Shown: positions 12,110-23,828, numbered from the stretch's first letter. The stretch is 64,000 nt of DNA from Macrotrachela quadricornifera (GCA_022393335.1 JAJEKB010020753.1:451325-515324), one strand, 5' to 3'. The notes: generated by a model not told the origin, from the sequence alone. Numbers and translations: made by a program.

Positions 12110-13035
12110 AAATACTTTTTCATATGAACTTATTTTTTGTTTTTATGATAAAGTATTTTCTGCTTTTTTTTTAAAAAACATAATAAGTTTAATAAATATA
12201 AATAAAGGATTTTAATTTTTGCCGAGTTTTGCGACGATTGTTTGAATAGTGATTCAGAGGAAATGAGACTAAACTTATTCGTTAAATGTTTTATTCTGAT
12301 TCTAGTTAAGAGTTTTTTTTTCTTTCCATATAATCAAAAAATGTTTATAACTAGCAATATCGATTATTGGGTAAATATTTCAAAGTGATCATGATCTTCG
12401 ACCTCTTTTTATGATATATTTATGGCACATTTGATTGACATTGTTAATAGATTCTTTTAATTAATTATTATCTAGAATAATATTTGGTTTCTCATTTTTC
12501 TTGTTAACGAGATAAATATATTTCATATATTTGACATTATCATATAATTTGAAAAAAAAAACAAAGTTATCTCGGATAGAATATCTTCGTTGTATGCTTA
12601 AATTTTGACTACTGGGTCAAAATATTTTAGACTAACGAAAGTACCTGATGTTGATCGAGATAATTTTATAGTGCGTGTTTGGTGTAAGAGAAAGCGACGT
12701 TGTTATGCTCTTCTTCTAGTAAATAATAAACATTCTATTCCTTTTCTCTCTCGAGTATTCGAAAATTTCTTGTGCTCATGGACAAAAAGCGCAAGTTTTT
12801 CTATTCTTTCATTTTTCAATTATTGAGAAAACAATCACAGACGCAAATTCTTGCGAGATGGCACTTTCTGTAGTAAATTCAATATTCAATATTTGATGCT
12901 ATTTTAATTTTGACGCATTTATTCTATTTAAGGATAATTTCATGACAAATTGAATTTGTCTTGATTGTATAAAAACTAGTTTTAAAAATTTTTAAGATTT
13001 TTCTATTAAGATATGGGATAGATCGAGTGAAAACC
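12110..13035. other. intergenic, no gene seen
   Basis: This is the AT-rich 3' flank of auxilin. Candidate AATAAA signals lie about 70-90 bp after the stop. Nothing else was recognised. Confidence 0.4.
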
Positions 13036-13445
13036 AGAGTCCGAAAACGAACCGAACTCGAACCGGGCAATCTTGGCTCGGTCTGGATCGATAGCAGTTC
13101 TCAGTTTTCAAAAGTCGCCTTACATACTCAAAAAAATGTTTTCATTACTCTCAAACGGGTCACTGGTGAAAGGGTAGTTAAAATAAGCAATTGTCTGCCG
13201 TTAGAATACTGATATATAGCTTTTTTACATTATTTTTGCCGACCCGAACCGAACCCTAGTGGTTCGGTTCGAGTCGATCCGAACCGAACTCGAACCGATA
13301 TTTTGAAAAACGAATCGAACCGAACCGAACTCGAACTGACTTTTTAAAAACTCAGTCGAATCGAACCGAACCCGAACCGGTTTTGAAAAATTCAATCGAA
13401 CCGATCCGAACTCGAATCAAAAAAGTTCGGTTCGTTTCGGGCTCT
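13036..13445. mobile_element. non-autonomous element with GAACCG motif array
   Basis: Its ends are inverted: AGAGTCCGAAAACGAACC at left, and the complement of TAGAGCCCGAAACGAACC at right. The right half (about 13240-13440) holds many copies of CGAACCGAACTCGAACCG. There is no coding frame of note. The TAGAGCCC terminus suggests a hAT-like element, but no 8-bp target duplication was confirmed. Confidence 0.6.
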
Positions 13446-13969
13446 AGTGAAAACTATATGGTTAGATAGAGTAATCAACATTGTATCTAATCGTATAGAA
13501 ATAAAAAATGTTTGACGTTCTACAAAAATTATTTCGATTAAATTCCATATGGAAGAGGAAATAAGTGATGATTTGATCGAAAAATTGATTGTACATGATC
13601 AAAATAATTAAAAATCATTGGATCTCAGCCTTTTCTAAGTCTAATTCATTGTTGACAATATCTTGGTTCTGCAATAGTGAATATGTTCACGTACCACCAT
13701 AATTATCCTAAAAACTGTAATCATAATAAATTATTCCGAAGAAAATTGACTCTACTAAATGAAAGAAATATCAGTTAATAACAATAAAGCATCTACATAT
13801 GACTATTAGACAAGATATATACTTCTAAAATGGATTTTTATACCATGAGAAAAAAATTTTAGTTGTTCCGAAATATCCAAATTTGAAAAAGATGAAGACA
13901 AATTCTTAACAAGACATTTTATCAACGAATGCAATAAATTTTTAGTTTTTATTTCATAAATACCATAGA

Positions 13970-14150
13970 CCGAATTCGAACCGGGCAATTTTGGCTCGGT
14001 CTAAATCAGTAGCAGTTCACAGTTTTTAACAGTAGCTTTACTTATTCAAAAAAAGCACTTTTACCTCTCTCAAATGGATCACTAGTTAAAGGATAGTTAA
14101 AATAAGCAATTATTTGTCATTAGAATACTAATATACAGCTTTAGTGGTTT
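13970..14150 (+). repeat. second, diverged copy of the 13.06-13.22 kb segment
   Basis: The segment starts GAATTCGAACCGGGCAATTT and runs through AAGGATAGTTAAAATAAGCA. It repeats 13055-13220 in the same orientation with scattered substitutions. It appears to be a truncated copy of the GAACCG element without the motif array. Confidence 0.7.
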
Positions 14151-14464
14151 GTTTCGGTTTCTGATAAAGATTTAAAAATTTAATTCGTCAGTTCTGTAGA
14201 ATATAAAAGTCTGATTATGCACTATCCTACTTGAGAAGAGAATAGGATTATCTTGTTCTGTAAGAATCTCTATTAGACAATAATTGATATTATAAAAATA
14301 AGAAAGACAAAATCTATTGAAAATTGTTTTATTTCTCATGAGAAAAAATAGAAATTCTTCATCATTTAAATACTAAGTGTTATTATTTATAACAAATGAA
14401 TTATTTTGTATAGATAAAATAAAATCGATATAGAAAGAGTTTTTATTTTGTGTATAAATATAAT

Positions 14465-14968
14465 TTAACGTTGTGATGATGCACCAAGACTTCCAAAAAG
14501 ACCGACACGTTCTCGACTATTTGATCTTTGTGATGGTATAATATTATCATAATTTATTTCATGTTTTTCTTGTGGTGGTGGTGAATCAACAGAATTTGCT
14601 TTTCGAAATTCTTTTCGAAATTTATGTCCTAAACCAAAACTATATGGAGTTGCTTGTTGTTGTTTTGGTGCTGTTAAACCTTGAAGTGCAACTTCTAATG
14701 TATTCATTTTCATTTCAAAATCTTTTATTTGTAAACGTGTTTTTATATCATGATCTTTAAGTCGTGCTACTTCATGTTCTAATAATTCACATCTTTGACT
14801 AAGACATTCAATTGGTGTATGATCTGTTTCTTGTTTTTTAATTAATTTTGTTTTACATACACGACATAAATAATCATTTTGAGTATGATGAATATGATCG
14901 ATTGGTTCAATAGTCGATATTGAACTACGAGGAGTAGAATTTGTTTCAATTAATTGTGTATAACTCAT
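14465..14968 (-). CDS. 167-aa protein of unknown function with CxxC motif and coiled coil
   Basis: A single open frame from ATG (14966-14968) to the stop at 14465. A good acceptor (TATCTATTTTTTAG) ends 6 nt before the ATG on the minus strand, which supports this start. The head (1-30) is Ser/Thr-rich. YLCRVCKTKL (about 33-42) carries a CxxC pair, and Cys55 and Cys60 could complete a small metal site. Residues about 58-100 form a heptad-like coiled coil (CELLEHEVARLKDH...). The tail is basic and Ser-rich (QRSNSRERVGLF). Codon use matches its neighbours. I do not recognise the family; a scaffold or adaptor role would be a guess. Confidence 0.6.
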   Translation of the reverse strand: MSYTQLIETNSTPRSSISTIEPIDHIHHTQNDYLCRVCKTKLIKKQETDHTPIECLSQRCELLEHEVARLKDHDIKTRLQIKDFEMKMNTLEVALQGLTAPKQQQATPYSFGLGHKFRKEFRKANSVDSPPPQEKHEINYDNIIPSQRSNSRERVGLFGSLGASSQR

Positions 14969-15650
14969 TTTTATCTAAAAAATAGATAAGTAATTAAATA
15001 ATATTAACTGAAAAAAAAACCATTTAAGTTGAATATTTATATGATTAAAAAAACTAAGTGATTGGATAAATAATAAGTGAATCAGTTGCATATTTTTCTT
15101 ATTTTTTTCTTAATGTATTTTTTTCTGATAAAGGTAAATAGATATATATGTAAATAAATGAATGTATTTTTTTTTCTTCATACAAATGACGTCATTTTTG
15201 TGACTCAAAAATTTTGTCAATCTCCTCTGAAGCGTATCAGACGATTTATTGCGAATATAGATAATATATTTCTTATAAATCAAAGTTTATAAAATTAACA
15301 TTAAATATTTAAGCTAGTTTTTGTTCAAAACATTAAATAAACACATAAAAATCTATTGTTTGGTAAGTACAAAATATAAATATATTTATTTTTATCAATA
15401 AAAACAAGAATTGAAATATAATTACGAAAAACAAATTAGACTATTTTCATAATCATACAAATAAAAAACAATCGATTTTTAATAGATCCTACTGAATAAA
15501 TTTCATCTGAATGGTCTCTATTGGAACTATCAGATTTGTATCAATGAAACTTTCGTTATTTTTCACAAATCAATATTAACATAAGAACCGATTTGACAGT
15601 GGAATCGGTTCTCAAATGAGACTATCCTTCCTTAGAATATACACATTATA
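14969..15650. other. intergenic, nothing recognised
   Basis: AT-rich sequence upstream of the 14.5 kb gene. It probably holds its promoter and leader; no distinct site could be named. Confidence 0.35.
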
Positions 15651-15752
15651 CTAGGTTGAGGATAAAGTTCGTGCGCCGTGTTATTTTAAATTTCCTTCGT
15701 GGTATCCCTGATCACATAATTTTTGAACGCACAAACTTTTTCCTCAACCTAA
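15651..15752. mobile_element. 102-bp mariner-type MITE
   Basis: The terminal inverted repeats are CTAGGTTGAGGATAAAGTTC at left and the complement of TTAGGTTGAGGAAAAAGTTT at right, about 25 bp each. A TA dinucleotide flanks both sides, the target duplication of Tc1/mariner elements. There is no coding capacity. Confidence 0.8.
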
Positions 15753-16773
15753 TATTATATGTTATATTTAAAGTCTATTTGAATTAGATCTATGACAAAT
15801 TCATATCGTTTAAACAAGTATTACATGATCAGATCTTTTCCCATAAATCATATATATTCATTGTCTGTTTTATTTCTATAGAACTTTCTAGAAATGTATC
15901 TAATCTAACGTCGAAGCAAAAGTCTTCCTCTCGATCTGGATCAAATCTGATTGAGATTCCAGTTCTTTTGTCTTCTTGAGTCGTGAACGTTTGTAGATCT
16001 AGTTTCAATATGAGAAAATCATGGTTTTAACAAGACAAAAAATATGATTAATATGAAAAAAAAGACATGCAAAGCATAAGCCAATATTCATTTGTGGATA
16101 TAAAATAATAATTATCGAGCAGAAATAATTATATAAAATTGATATTTATCTAATGATGACTTTAAAATAAAGTTAAAAATTCATAAATAAAATTAAAATA
16201 TTAATTTTCACTCACAAATGATACTACATTAACAATATTAATTCATCTGAGTATATGCTGAATAAATCTAATTTGGAAACAACCTTTTTGTTTTTCTTTC
16301 ATATTTTTGGAGAGCGACACTTGGGCGTAATTTTGTCATTGACTGTTAAAAGATAAAATAGTTGTGTCATTCGTGCTTTGATTATCTTGATAAATCTAAA
16401 TAAGAAAAACGCAATTCTAAATTAATTTAGAAAAAAAGGAAGAAAAAAAAAAGAACACAAATAATTAGATTGACTAAAAGAAAATTTAAGCTTATAATTA
16501 ATTAATCGGATTAATTAAATGTTTCACCATTTCTGAAAAATGGAATATCATTTGTCACTTATCACTTGTCAAATCATGTCTTCTATTACAATAGTTACTA
16601 CTGAAAGAAATTAGCCCTTATTAATATTAAATGGCTTCAATTATATAAATGATAGAACTACTGATAAAAAAATTTATTGGAAACGTGAATATTCTCGAAC
16701 AAATAAATGCAGAGCAAGAATTCACACTGATCTTAATTTTACAGTTGTTTTACAAGAAAATGGTGTTCATAAT
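15753..16773. other. intergenic, nothing recognised
   Basis: AT-rich sequence with no supported gene or repeat. Confidence 0.35.
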
Positions 16774-17788
16774 TAGAGCCCTGCAGGTTGTAGATAACCT
16801 GCCCTGCCCTGCCCTGCCCTGCCCGGCCAGAGCAGGGCAGGACAGGTTACGCTAGGAACAGGGCAGAGTAGGATAAGGTTGTGAAAATTTTTACAGGGCA
16901 GGTTATGTATGTCGTAACCTGTCAAACTGCGACAAAATTTACGTATCAGATATTGTCAACATCTTTTCTAAAGTTATACCTAAAGAAAGAAATAGAGGTA
17001 ACCTGATAATCGAATTAAAGTGTCTGTCAAGATGTTTAACAGGAATAGAGGGATTTCTATGAACGTATGAATCCAAAAAATTTAATCATTTTCGTGAATT
17101 TTCTATCAAAAACACGAAAAAAGAGGCAGTTCGATTGGTGAATCGGACATGGAAATTGATGCATTCAAAGTCTGTTAATTAAAAGGAACACTTTAATAAA
17201 ACAAATGAAATCAATTTCATTTTTAAATAAAATTATGGACTTATATTCATGAAAATTTCAATTTTAATCAAGAAATCTGAAAAATATCAATATTTATGTT
17301 CGTTCCATTATTCTAATATAATTCTTAGTTCTTCTAGTCCGTGGATTGCAAAACTATTCTTTATACACATAGCTGCTTAAGTGCACGTTTATTTTTCTAA
17401 TTTTGACTTGTATCTTATACTTTTCTACATTTTCAGCATAAAATACTTTCTCAAACAGCATCAACAATCTTAGTCAGATTTTTGTGCTTCTAAAATATCA
17501 TCTATGTCACATTCAGAAATAGATGTTGAACGAAAAAAGAAGATAATCATTAACTCCGGATGAGGTTATTGATATTTTGACGATTAAAAATTTTCAGGAT
17601 ACGGGACATTACTTTTTTGCCTTATCTTTGAAATCAAGTGGATGAAATTACATATAAAATTGACATAAAAGTTTCGATCTTTCTATAATGTCAGACAAAG
17701 CAGGGCAGGGCAGGGTAGGTTACCGGTTGCCAAAATCGCAGCAGGGCAGGTTATAGGTTGCTAAAATACCTTTACCTGCAGGCCTCTA
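16774..17788. mobile_element. non-autonomous element with CCTGC motif arrays
   Basis: The ends are TAGAGCCCTGCAGG and the complement of TAGAGGCCTGCAGG, 13 of 14 positions matching. Just inside each end are short arrays of CCTGC/GCAGG (left 16798-16870, right 17699-17755), mixed with GGTTA units. The 0.8 kb middle has no transposase frame. Termini suggest a hAT-like element; flanking 8-mers match only partly. Confidence 0.65.
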
Positions 17789-17892
17789 TTTCGCATCTTG
17801 TCAAATATTCATTAAGAATTTTTAAAGGCCACTTCTCGATATAGATAATAGAACATTTATTATTTTATTTATAAATTTCGACCAGTAGATGT

Positions 17893-19310
17893 TTAATTAT
17901 GACAATCGTTCGCAGAGTTTACAAATAAGGTAATATTCAAAACGATTAACAAAACAATCAGGTCGGCTGTCAACATAATGCATCAAGAAAAAAAGCGGAA
18001 TTTTGTGTGTCATTCCGATGATAGAAAAGAATTGGTATTCGTCGAAGATATAGAGAAATCCAAAATAATATTCTGTAAACAAGGCAAAAATGATAAATGG
18101 AGCATATGAGCCTTCGACTACTCACCGACGAACATTCATAGATGTTATATGATAATCGTTATTTGCAAGTCCAAACCATTTATATAAAGAGGCTAACAAA
18201 ACATAAACACATATGGATATCATTTCTTTTATCAACAAACGAAATCCATAAGAAAACCTTCGTTCTGGTGCATACTGTCGAAATGAAATATTTGACGTAA
18301 TAATGTGAATTAAATTACGAAAACGAGCAGAAATGAGAATTAAAAGTCCAGAAACATAAGACAGCAATACAGATGTGACAGAAAAACATATAAATTAGTA
18401 TTGTAACAATTAAATGAGTTCGTATGTGTATTTGTATGCTTGTAAGACATCGAATTTGTTTGTCGTCACCTGACAGGAGTCGAACAGCTGATAGTATTAA
18501 TGTTTCATTTATCAGTGCCATTGACAGATTTTCGACGAACTAAAATATAAATCAATAGTTTTACTATTATTAATATATAATCAATACATGTATTTTCTTT
18601 CTGGTTAACTTTGGACGTCATATAGTACAAACACAATCTTATACATAACAAATATACTACTTATTCGTTGACCGTCAGATACATTCATTCAATAGTGTCT
18701 TCTTTCTTTCTCTAATAATGGTCTGGAAATAGATGAACGACGAAAGATAAACTGATGTATTCATTATATTAGACTGACAACGATAGAATAAAATTTTTCT
18801 CAAAGAAAAGGTCAATCCAGTTTGTCTCTTTTATATTCATTTTATTCTCTTGGCAAATTTTCCATAATAGTTGAATTTTTATACGTGTCAATAATCGTTT
18901 GTTTATATAAGCATATAATATTCTAACAATAATGAGTTCTTATTTATTTAATATCACAAAAAAGAAAGTTTAGTATTTAAAGGAAGTATACAGATGACAT
19001 AGACACATGCTCCTCTACTTATGAGAGCAATCACGAATAAATTAATAAAAAGTCTAATATTTAATAAAACTTCAACAATAGTGATAGCATCCATACCAGG
19101 GTTATTTGACCTAATAAATCGAATGAATAATCCTGTACATTTGGCAATTGAAAAATAAGTTATTATAATTAGCATAAATGAATATAGATGAATAATTAAC
19201 GAATTACCATAAATAATTACAGATTCCAATAGAACTTTAAGATAAAAAGTTAATAACGATTCGATTGATATAAACTTTATTTTATATTGATATTCAATTG
19301 TTAACAAATC
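17893..19310 (-). pseudogene. possible multi-span membrane protein gene or relic
   Basis: The minus strand carries several hydrophobic frames in one direction. 19307-18954 encodes about three membrane-like stretches (LIIHLYSFMLIIITYFSIAK and others). 18534-18460 starts after an acceptor (TTTATATTTTAG) and ends at a CAG/GTGACG donor. 18367-18122 has two spans and ends at a consensus GTGAGT donor. A further piece begins after TTTACAG at about 18072. The frame between 18390 and 18365 shifts without usable splice signals, and the last piece reaches a stop early. It resembles a seven-span receptor-like gene in decay. I cannot name a family. Confidence 0.3.
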
Positions 19311-19956
19311 TTGTTCATTTATAATAACTGAGTATTGGTAATATTTCTTCTTCTCGATAGTTTGTTTTCTTTGAGCAGAAGTAAATAGTATCGAATCATT
19401 TTTACGATCACGAGAAGTAGATAGAATATTAAAAATATAATTAGACGTAAATTAATATCAGTATGTTGTGGTAAAAAACTTAAGAGTTTATACCAGTACT
19501 AAATAAAAAAACATCTAATTTCTAATAGTTATATACAGTTCTAAGTCTTCAAAAAGAAGAAAATTATATACGTTGTCAATCCAGGTCGAACGATACGGCC
19601 CTTTCTGAATCCGTACAGAGCCATATAATAACCGTTTTGAAGAAGAATACAGCGTGTTTACGATGCCGTAAAACTATGCCCGTGATTACAGGACGAAACG
19701 GTTCATTTATCGCCGTAAAATCACCGTATTATCAGTTTACATTCCGAAAATGCTTTGTAAACGACTCCGTTTTGATCGACTTGGGAAATAATAAAAGTGA
19801 ATGCTGGACAAAATTCAATTGAATGTAAAAAGTATTTAGATTATAATAAACGCTTAAAAAATTTATTGCTTTCTCCTCGTTGAACTATACTTGAACAAAT
19901 TGAAGCTTTAGCAATCAATCTTTGATCTTATTCAAGTTCATTATATTATAACCTCC
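19311..19956. other. intergenic, nothing firm
   Basis: Includes CCAGGTCGAACGATACGG at about 19580, reminiscent of the end of the CGTATACG element at 2.25 kb, but no partner end was found. Confidence 0.3.
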
Positions 19957-22127
19957 CCTAGTCGAACATCTTGCAAGCAAGATCTGGAAATCTTGGAATT
20001 GGCAAGCAAGATCTTGGCAAGATCTTGAAAAAGATAATTTTTTTTTTATGAAAAAGCATATCTTGATCATATGTTATATATCTGTACCATAGATCTTGAA
20101 AAGATCTGTTCTAAAATCTCAAGATACTGAAAAGATTCAAGAAAAGTTAAGCTAAAATTATCTTGTACCAAGATCTTGAAAAGGCTAAACCGACATCAAT
20201 AATACATAAAAATAATCAAAAAATTCTAATTAATTGTTTAAAAGCATACATAAATCATATGAAATTAGAAAAAAATGTTAAAAAACTTTTTTCCGTTCTC
20301 AGGTGCACCAGCCAATGAAAACAGAGACTGAACTCAAAGACAGTAGACTAATACAAACGAACCTTTATTCATTAGATTCGACAACGTTTTAAAACTTTGT
20401 TAATCGATTTAATATATGTTCATTGACGATAATTTACTATATTTTTTTCAGATGTTCATCAACTGTATAATATTTATTTTAGATATCAACAAGTAATGCT
20501 CGTCCCTGCGACTCGCTTAACCCTCGACTGAATACAATACACTCAATATTTATCACCTAATTAAATTCTACATTTAGAAATATCGCTACACAAACACATG
20601 CATACAAAAAGTCTATATATTATTGAAAGGGTTGATCTTTTTACACGAAAGTTGTCTGCAATAGTAATGCATAGTTTTTTGTATGCATATATTTGTTCAG
20701 CAAGAGTTCTCAATATCGAATGCGTAGACTATATTCAGTCGAGTGTTAAGCGAGTCGCAGCGACGCGCGTTACCGGTTTTTAAGTGTTTTTTTTTCAAAA
20801 ACGATAAATTAAAAATCTTTTGAAAAACTATTCACGTCAATTGATTCCTCACCCTTGAAAGCGCTTTGGTCAATTGTATAAACAAAATCATTATTTTAGA
20901 AAAAAAAACATTTTTTTGGGGTAACACAAATTCTTTTGTCAGATAATAAAAACCTAATGATACCATTCGATTCTACAGTCTCAAAAGCGTGTTGGTCGAA
21001 CTTTATAAAAAAATTAATTTTTTCGTAAAAAACTCATCTTTTCTGAAAAAACATTAACCTCAAAAAAACTTGAAAAAGCTAATGCCACATTCGAATTCAT
21101 CGACCTCGAAAATTTTCAATAAAACAAATAAGATTCAGACCTAGCCTTTGACCAACGATAGGCAACAGACACAAAAACTCATTTTTCTTTTCTTCGTATG
21201 ATCGTTCCCTCAATCGAGGAAATAAATCCTTTTAACAAAGTTAATACTACCATATACTTCCATTGATCAATTCAGATACCTCCACAATAAGCAATGATGT
21301 TCACCACATACCATGGTGCAACCATCAATTCGTGCAAAAACGCTACTTTTCGATAAAAAATACCAAACCTCACCAATTCCTAACATCAATTGATCAATTG
21401 AGGTATCACCACAATCAGCAATGCTGTTGATCAACGGTCATACTTCAGTGCCAACAAGAAGCGTATGTGGAAGACAAGTGGCCATTAGCCTTTTAGACGA
21501 TGTTTTTTTGACCTCAATGTTCTTTTACCCTCAATGTTCTTTTGACCCTGACACGGACATACAAACTATTTTTTTTCATATGACCCTCCTTTCAGTCGAG
21601 GGAATTATAAACAGTCGATCAAACGATTTATCCATCATCGTGTTCTCATCCAGTGCTAAAATGTATGGCGAAGGTCATTCAAATTTACAATTAGTAAAGA
21701 CTCGTCGCTTTTATGTTTTATTTTATTTTTTTGTAAATTTTTATTGTATTTGGTGCTCATGTATATGTTTTATCGTGTGTGGTTTTTTTTCAAACATTGG
21801 ATGTAAAGATATTTGTATGAGTTCTTCCGCGATACTGATTGTTACTGTGTAAAGTTTCATTTTATGCGTTGAAAATAAAGGAGAATATCGTACTAAATAT
21901 AAAATCTCATGCTCAAGATCTCAAGTATAGGTAACCAAGATCTTAGTAAGGTATACGTAAGATACTGAAGAATCGTACATAAGATCTTAACAATCTGTAC
22001 CAAAGATCTGAACAAAGATCTTACGTACAAGATAATCGAAATATCTGTACCTAAATTTCCAAGATCTGTCCACTTATCTGTACCTTGGATCTTGGCCAAG
22101 ATCTTGCTTACAAGATGTTCGACTAGG
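19957..22127. mobile_element. 2.2-kb non-autonomous element with AAGATCTTG arrays
   Basis: The ends are inverted copies of CCTAGTCGAACATCTTGCAA (the right copy differs by one base). Both subterminal zones (about 19985-20180 and 21905-22110) are dense in AAGATCTTG and CCAAGATCT variants. The interior holds a nested MITE (20494-20772), a partly repeated ATTGATCAATT-rich stretch (21260-21430) and one 143-codon frame at 21421-21852 with no recognised similarity. No transposase was recognised. Confidence 0.65.
20494..20772. mobile_element. 279-bp MITE nested in the 2.2-kb element
   Basis: The terminal inverted repeats are 40 bp with about 36 matches, starting TAATGCTCGTCCCTGCGACT at left and ending AGTCGCAGCGACGCGCGTTA at right. 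The interior is AT-rich and has a smaller inverted pair (CATGCATACAAAAA / TTTTTTGTATGCAT). No coding capacity. Confidence 0.8.
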
Positions 22128-22375
22128 ATCTAATTTTGTTGTTTTTGTTGTTGTAATTTTTGTATAACATTCTTGCTATTTAATAAATTATTGTGTTATT
22201 TATTATTGTATATGCTCCCAATTTATTACGCGACTAATTGTCGTCGCGACCAATTGTCGTAGAGCCATAAATATATATTAAACTTTCGTGATGGATATTA
22301 AAAACAAAATCCAAGCGCCTTTTATTCTTTTTTTCTCCTATGTTTTTTTTTCTTCTTTTATTTTAAATTTTTAAA

Positions 22376-22872
22376 ATGGTGGAACCAGTTTCAATTGTTC
22401 TTGGTGTAACTGCTATAATACAATTTTTTATAACAGGTGTAACTTGGCTTAAAAAATATATGGAAAAAGATTCGTCTTCTTCAACATCATTATCCGTACT
22501 TATGGTAACAGAACAACCATCTATTCTTACATCTATAATAATAGAAGATACAACAGGTATATTTTGAGATAAACAAAAAAAGAAAATATTTTATTTCTAA
22601 TTGTTCAATTGTAAATAGAAATTTTAAAATCAAAAGAAGTATTATCAAAAAATAGTAAATATAATAATATTAATAATAATAATGAAGTATTGTCAGATTC
22701 TGTTATGAAAATTATTTTAATTTTATTACTAACATTTGTTATTGCAATTATTATTTTTCTTATTTATCGAAAAAGAAACAAATTAAATAAAAGAAATTAT
22801 TCTTTTCGACAAAGTCAAACGCCACCTTCTCCACGAACATCAATTATAGAACAAAATCAAACGATTGTTTAA
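22376..22872 (+). CDS. small two-span membrane protein, unknown
   Basis: Two exons, 22376-22556 and 22619-22872, join in phase 1 to give 144 aa. Residues about 5-24 (SIVLGVTAIIQFFITGVTWL) and about 96-118 (IILILLLTFVIAIIIFLIY) are membrane-spanning. Between them lies a Ser/Thr/Asn-rich loop. After the second span come RKR (stop-transfer-like) and a short basic, Pro-rich tail (QTPPSPRTS). No family was recognised. The next gene, a glutaredoxin, starts 267 bp downstream on the same strand. Confidence 0.6.
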
Positions 22873-23139
22873 TCACATAGAAATATTTTCAAAAGATGCC
22901 ACTATTCATCGATTTATTTTTGTTAATTTTAAAAAAAAAACAAAAACGAATTTAAGAATTCCTATTCTATTATTTAAATATAATTTAACATAGAATAGAA
23001 ATAAAATTTTATATAATTTATATTTATAATATACCGATTGGTGAATATAGTTGATTTGAGCAAGGTGGTTTATTATTGTTCGTTTGTTGAAGAAAAATGA
23101 AGATTTTATTTTTTTTTAATAAAAAAAAAAAGATAAATC

Positions 23140-23595
23140 ATGCGTGTAGTAGAATGTATTTATTTAATAATATTTATAACATTTTGTTTGATTATTTTTA
23201 TTTTGATAAATCGTCAAAGTGATAAGAAACAAATGGGTTCAAAACAATCATCATCATCATCATCCAAAATATCTGTTAATGAACATATTCAAGAATTAAT
23301 TAATAAATATCCAGTTATGGTTTTTTCCAAATCATATTGTCCTTATTCGCAAAAAGCAAAAACTGTTTTATCTAAATATAAATTAGGTGAAAATTATTAT
23401 GTACTTGAATTAGATAAATTATCATCTAAAATCGATCAATATCAAGATGAACTTGGAAAATTAACTGGTGCAAGAACTGTTCCAAGAGTTTTTATTAATG
23501 GAAAATTTATTGGAGGTGGAGATGATACATATGCATTAGATAAAAATGGAGAGTTATTACGTTTATTAAAACAAGCCAATGCTATTATTGATTAA
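23140..23595 (+). CDS. membrane-anchored dithiol glutaredoxin
   Basis: Glutaredoxins reduce disulfides and protein-glutathione mixed disulfides using glutathione. This single-exon gene encodes 151 aa. A hydrophobic anchor (residues about 6-24, CIYLIIFITFCLIIFILI) and a Ser-rich spacer precede a full glutaredoxin domain (about 45-150). The active site is CPYS (67-70), the dithiol class. TVPRVFING supplies the cis-Pro loop and GGGDDT the glutathione-binding end. The N-terminal anchor suggests a secretory-pathway membrane location, either lumenal or cytosolic. An internal Met after the anchor (residue 32) could start a soluble form. Confidence 0.9.
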   Translation: MRVVECIYLIIFITFCLIIFILINRQSDKKQMGSKQSSSSSSKISVNEHIQELINKYPVMVFSKSYCPYSQKAKTVLSKYKLGENYYVLELDKLSSKIDQYQDELGKLTGARTVPRVFINGKFIGGGDDTYALDKNGELLRLLKQANAIID

Positions 23596-23828
23596 TTTTG
23601 ATATCATTCATATTGTTTTTAATTAAATTTAAAACATAAAATGAAAACTTGATTTATTGTTTATGTATATCAAAGATATATTTTTGCAATTTTTTTTTTG
23701 CAATATTATATTGACAAAGAAATAAATGAATATTTTTGTAGAAAACTGATTGGTTTATGATGAATCATCAAATTTTCTTTAGAAATTTTATTTATTTTTT
23801 TTTCTATTATTGAAAATAAATATATTAT

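Noticed and set aside
13027..13212. 61-codon frame within the GAACCG element
   Set aside because: It lies in a repeat whose second copy (13970-14150) does not keep the frame.
16798..16870. GC-rich repeats read as a possible CRISPR or CpG island
   Set aside because: Uninterrupted pentamers without spacers, part of an element with inverted ends in an animal genome.
21421..21852. 143-codon frame inside the 2.2-kb element as a transposase
   Set aside because: No catalytic motif pattern or zinc-finger seen, and hydrophobic low-complexity end; left as unassigned content of the element.
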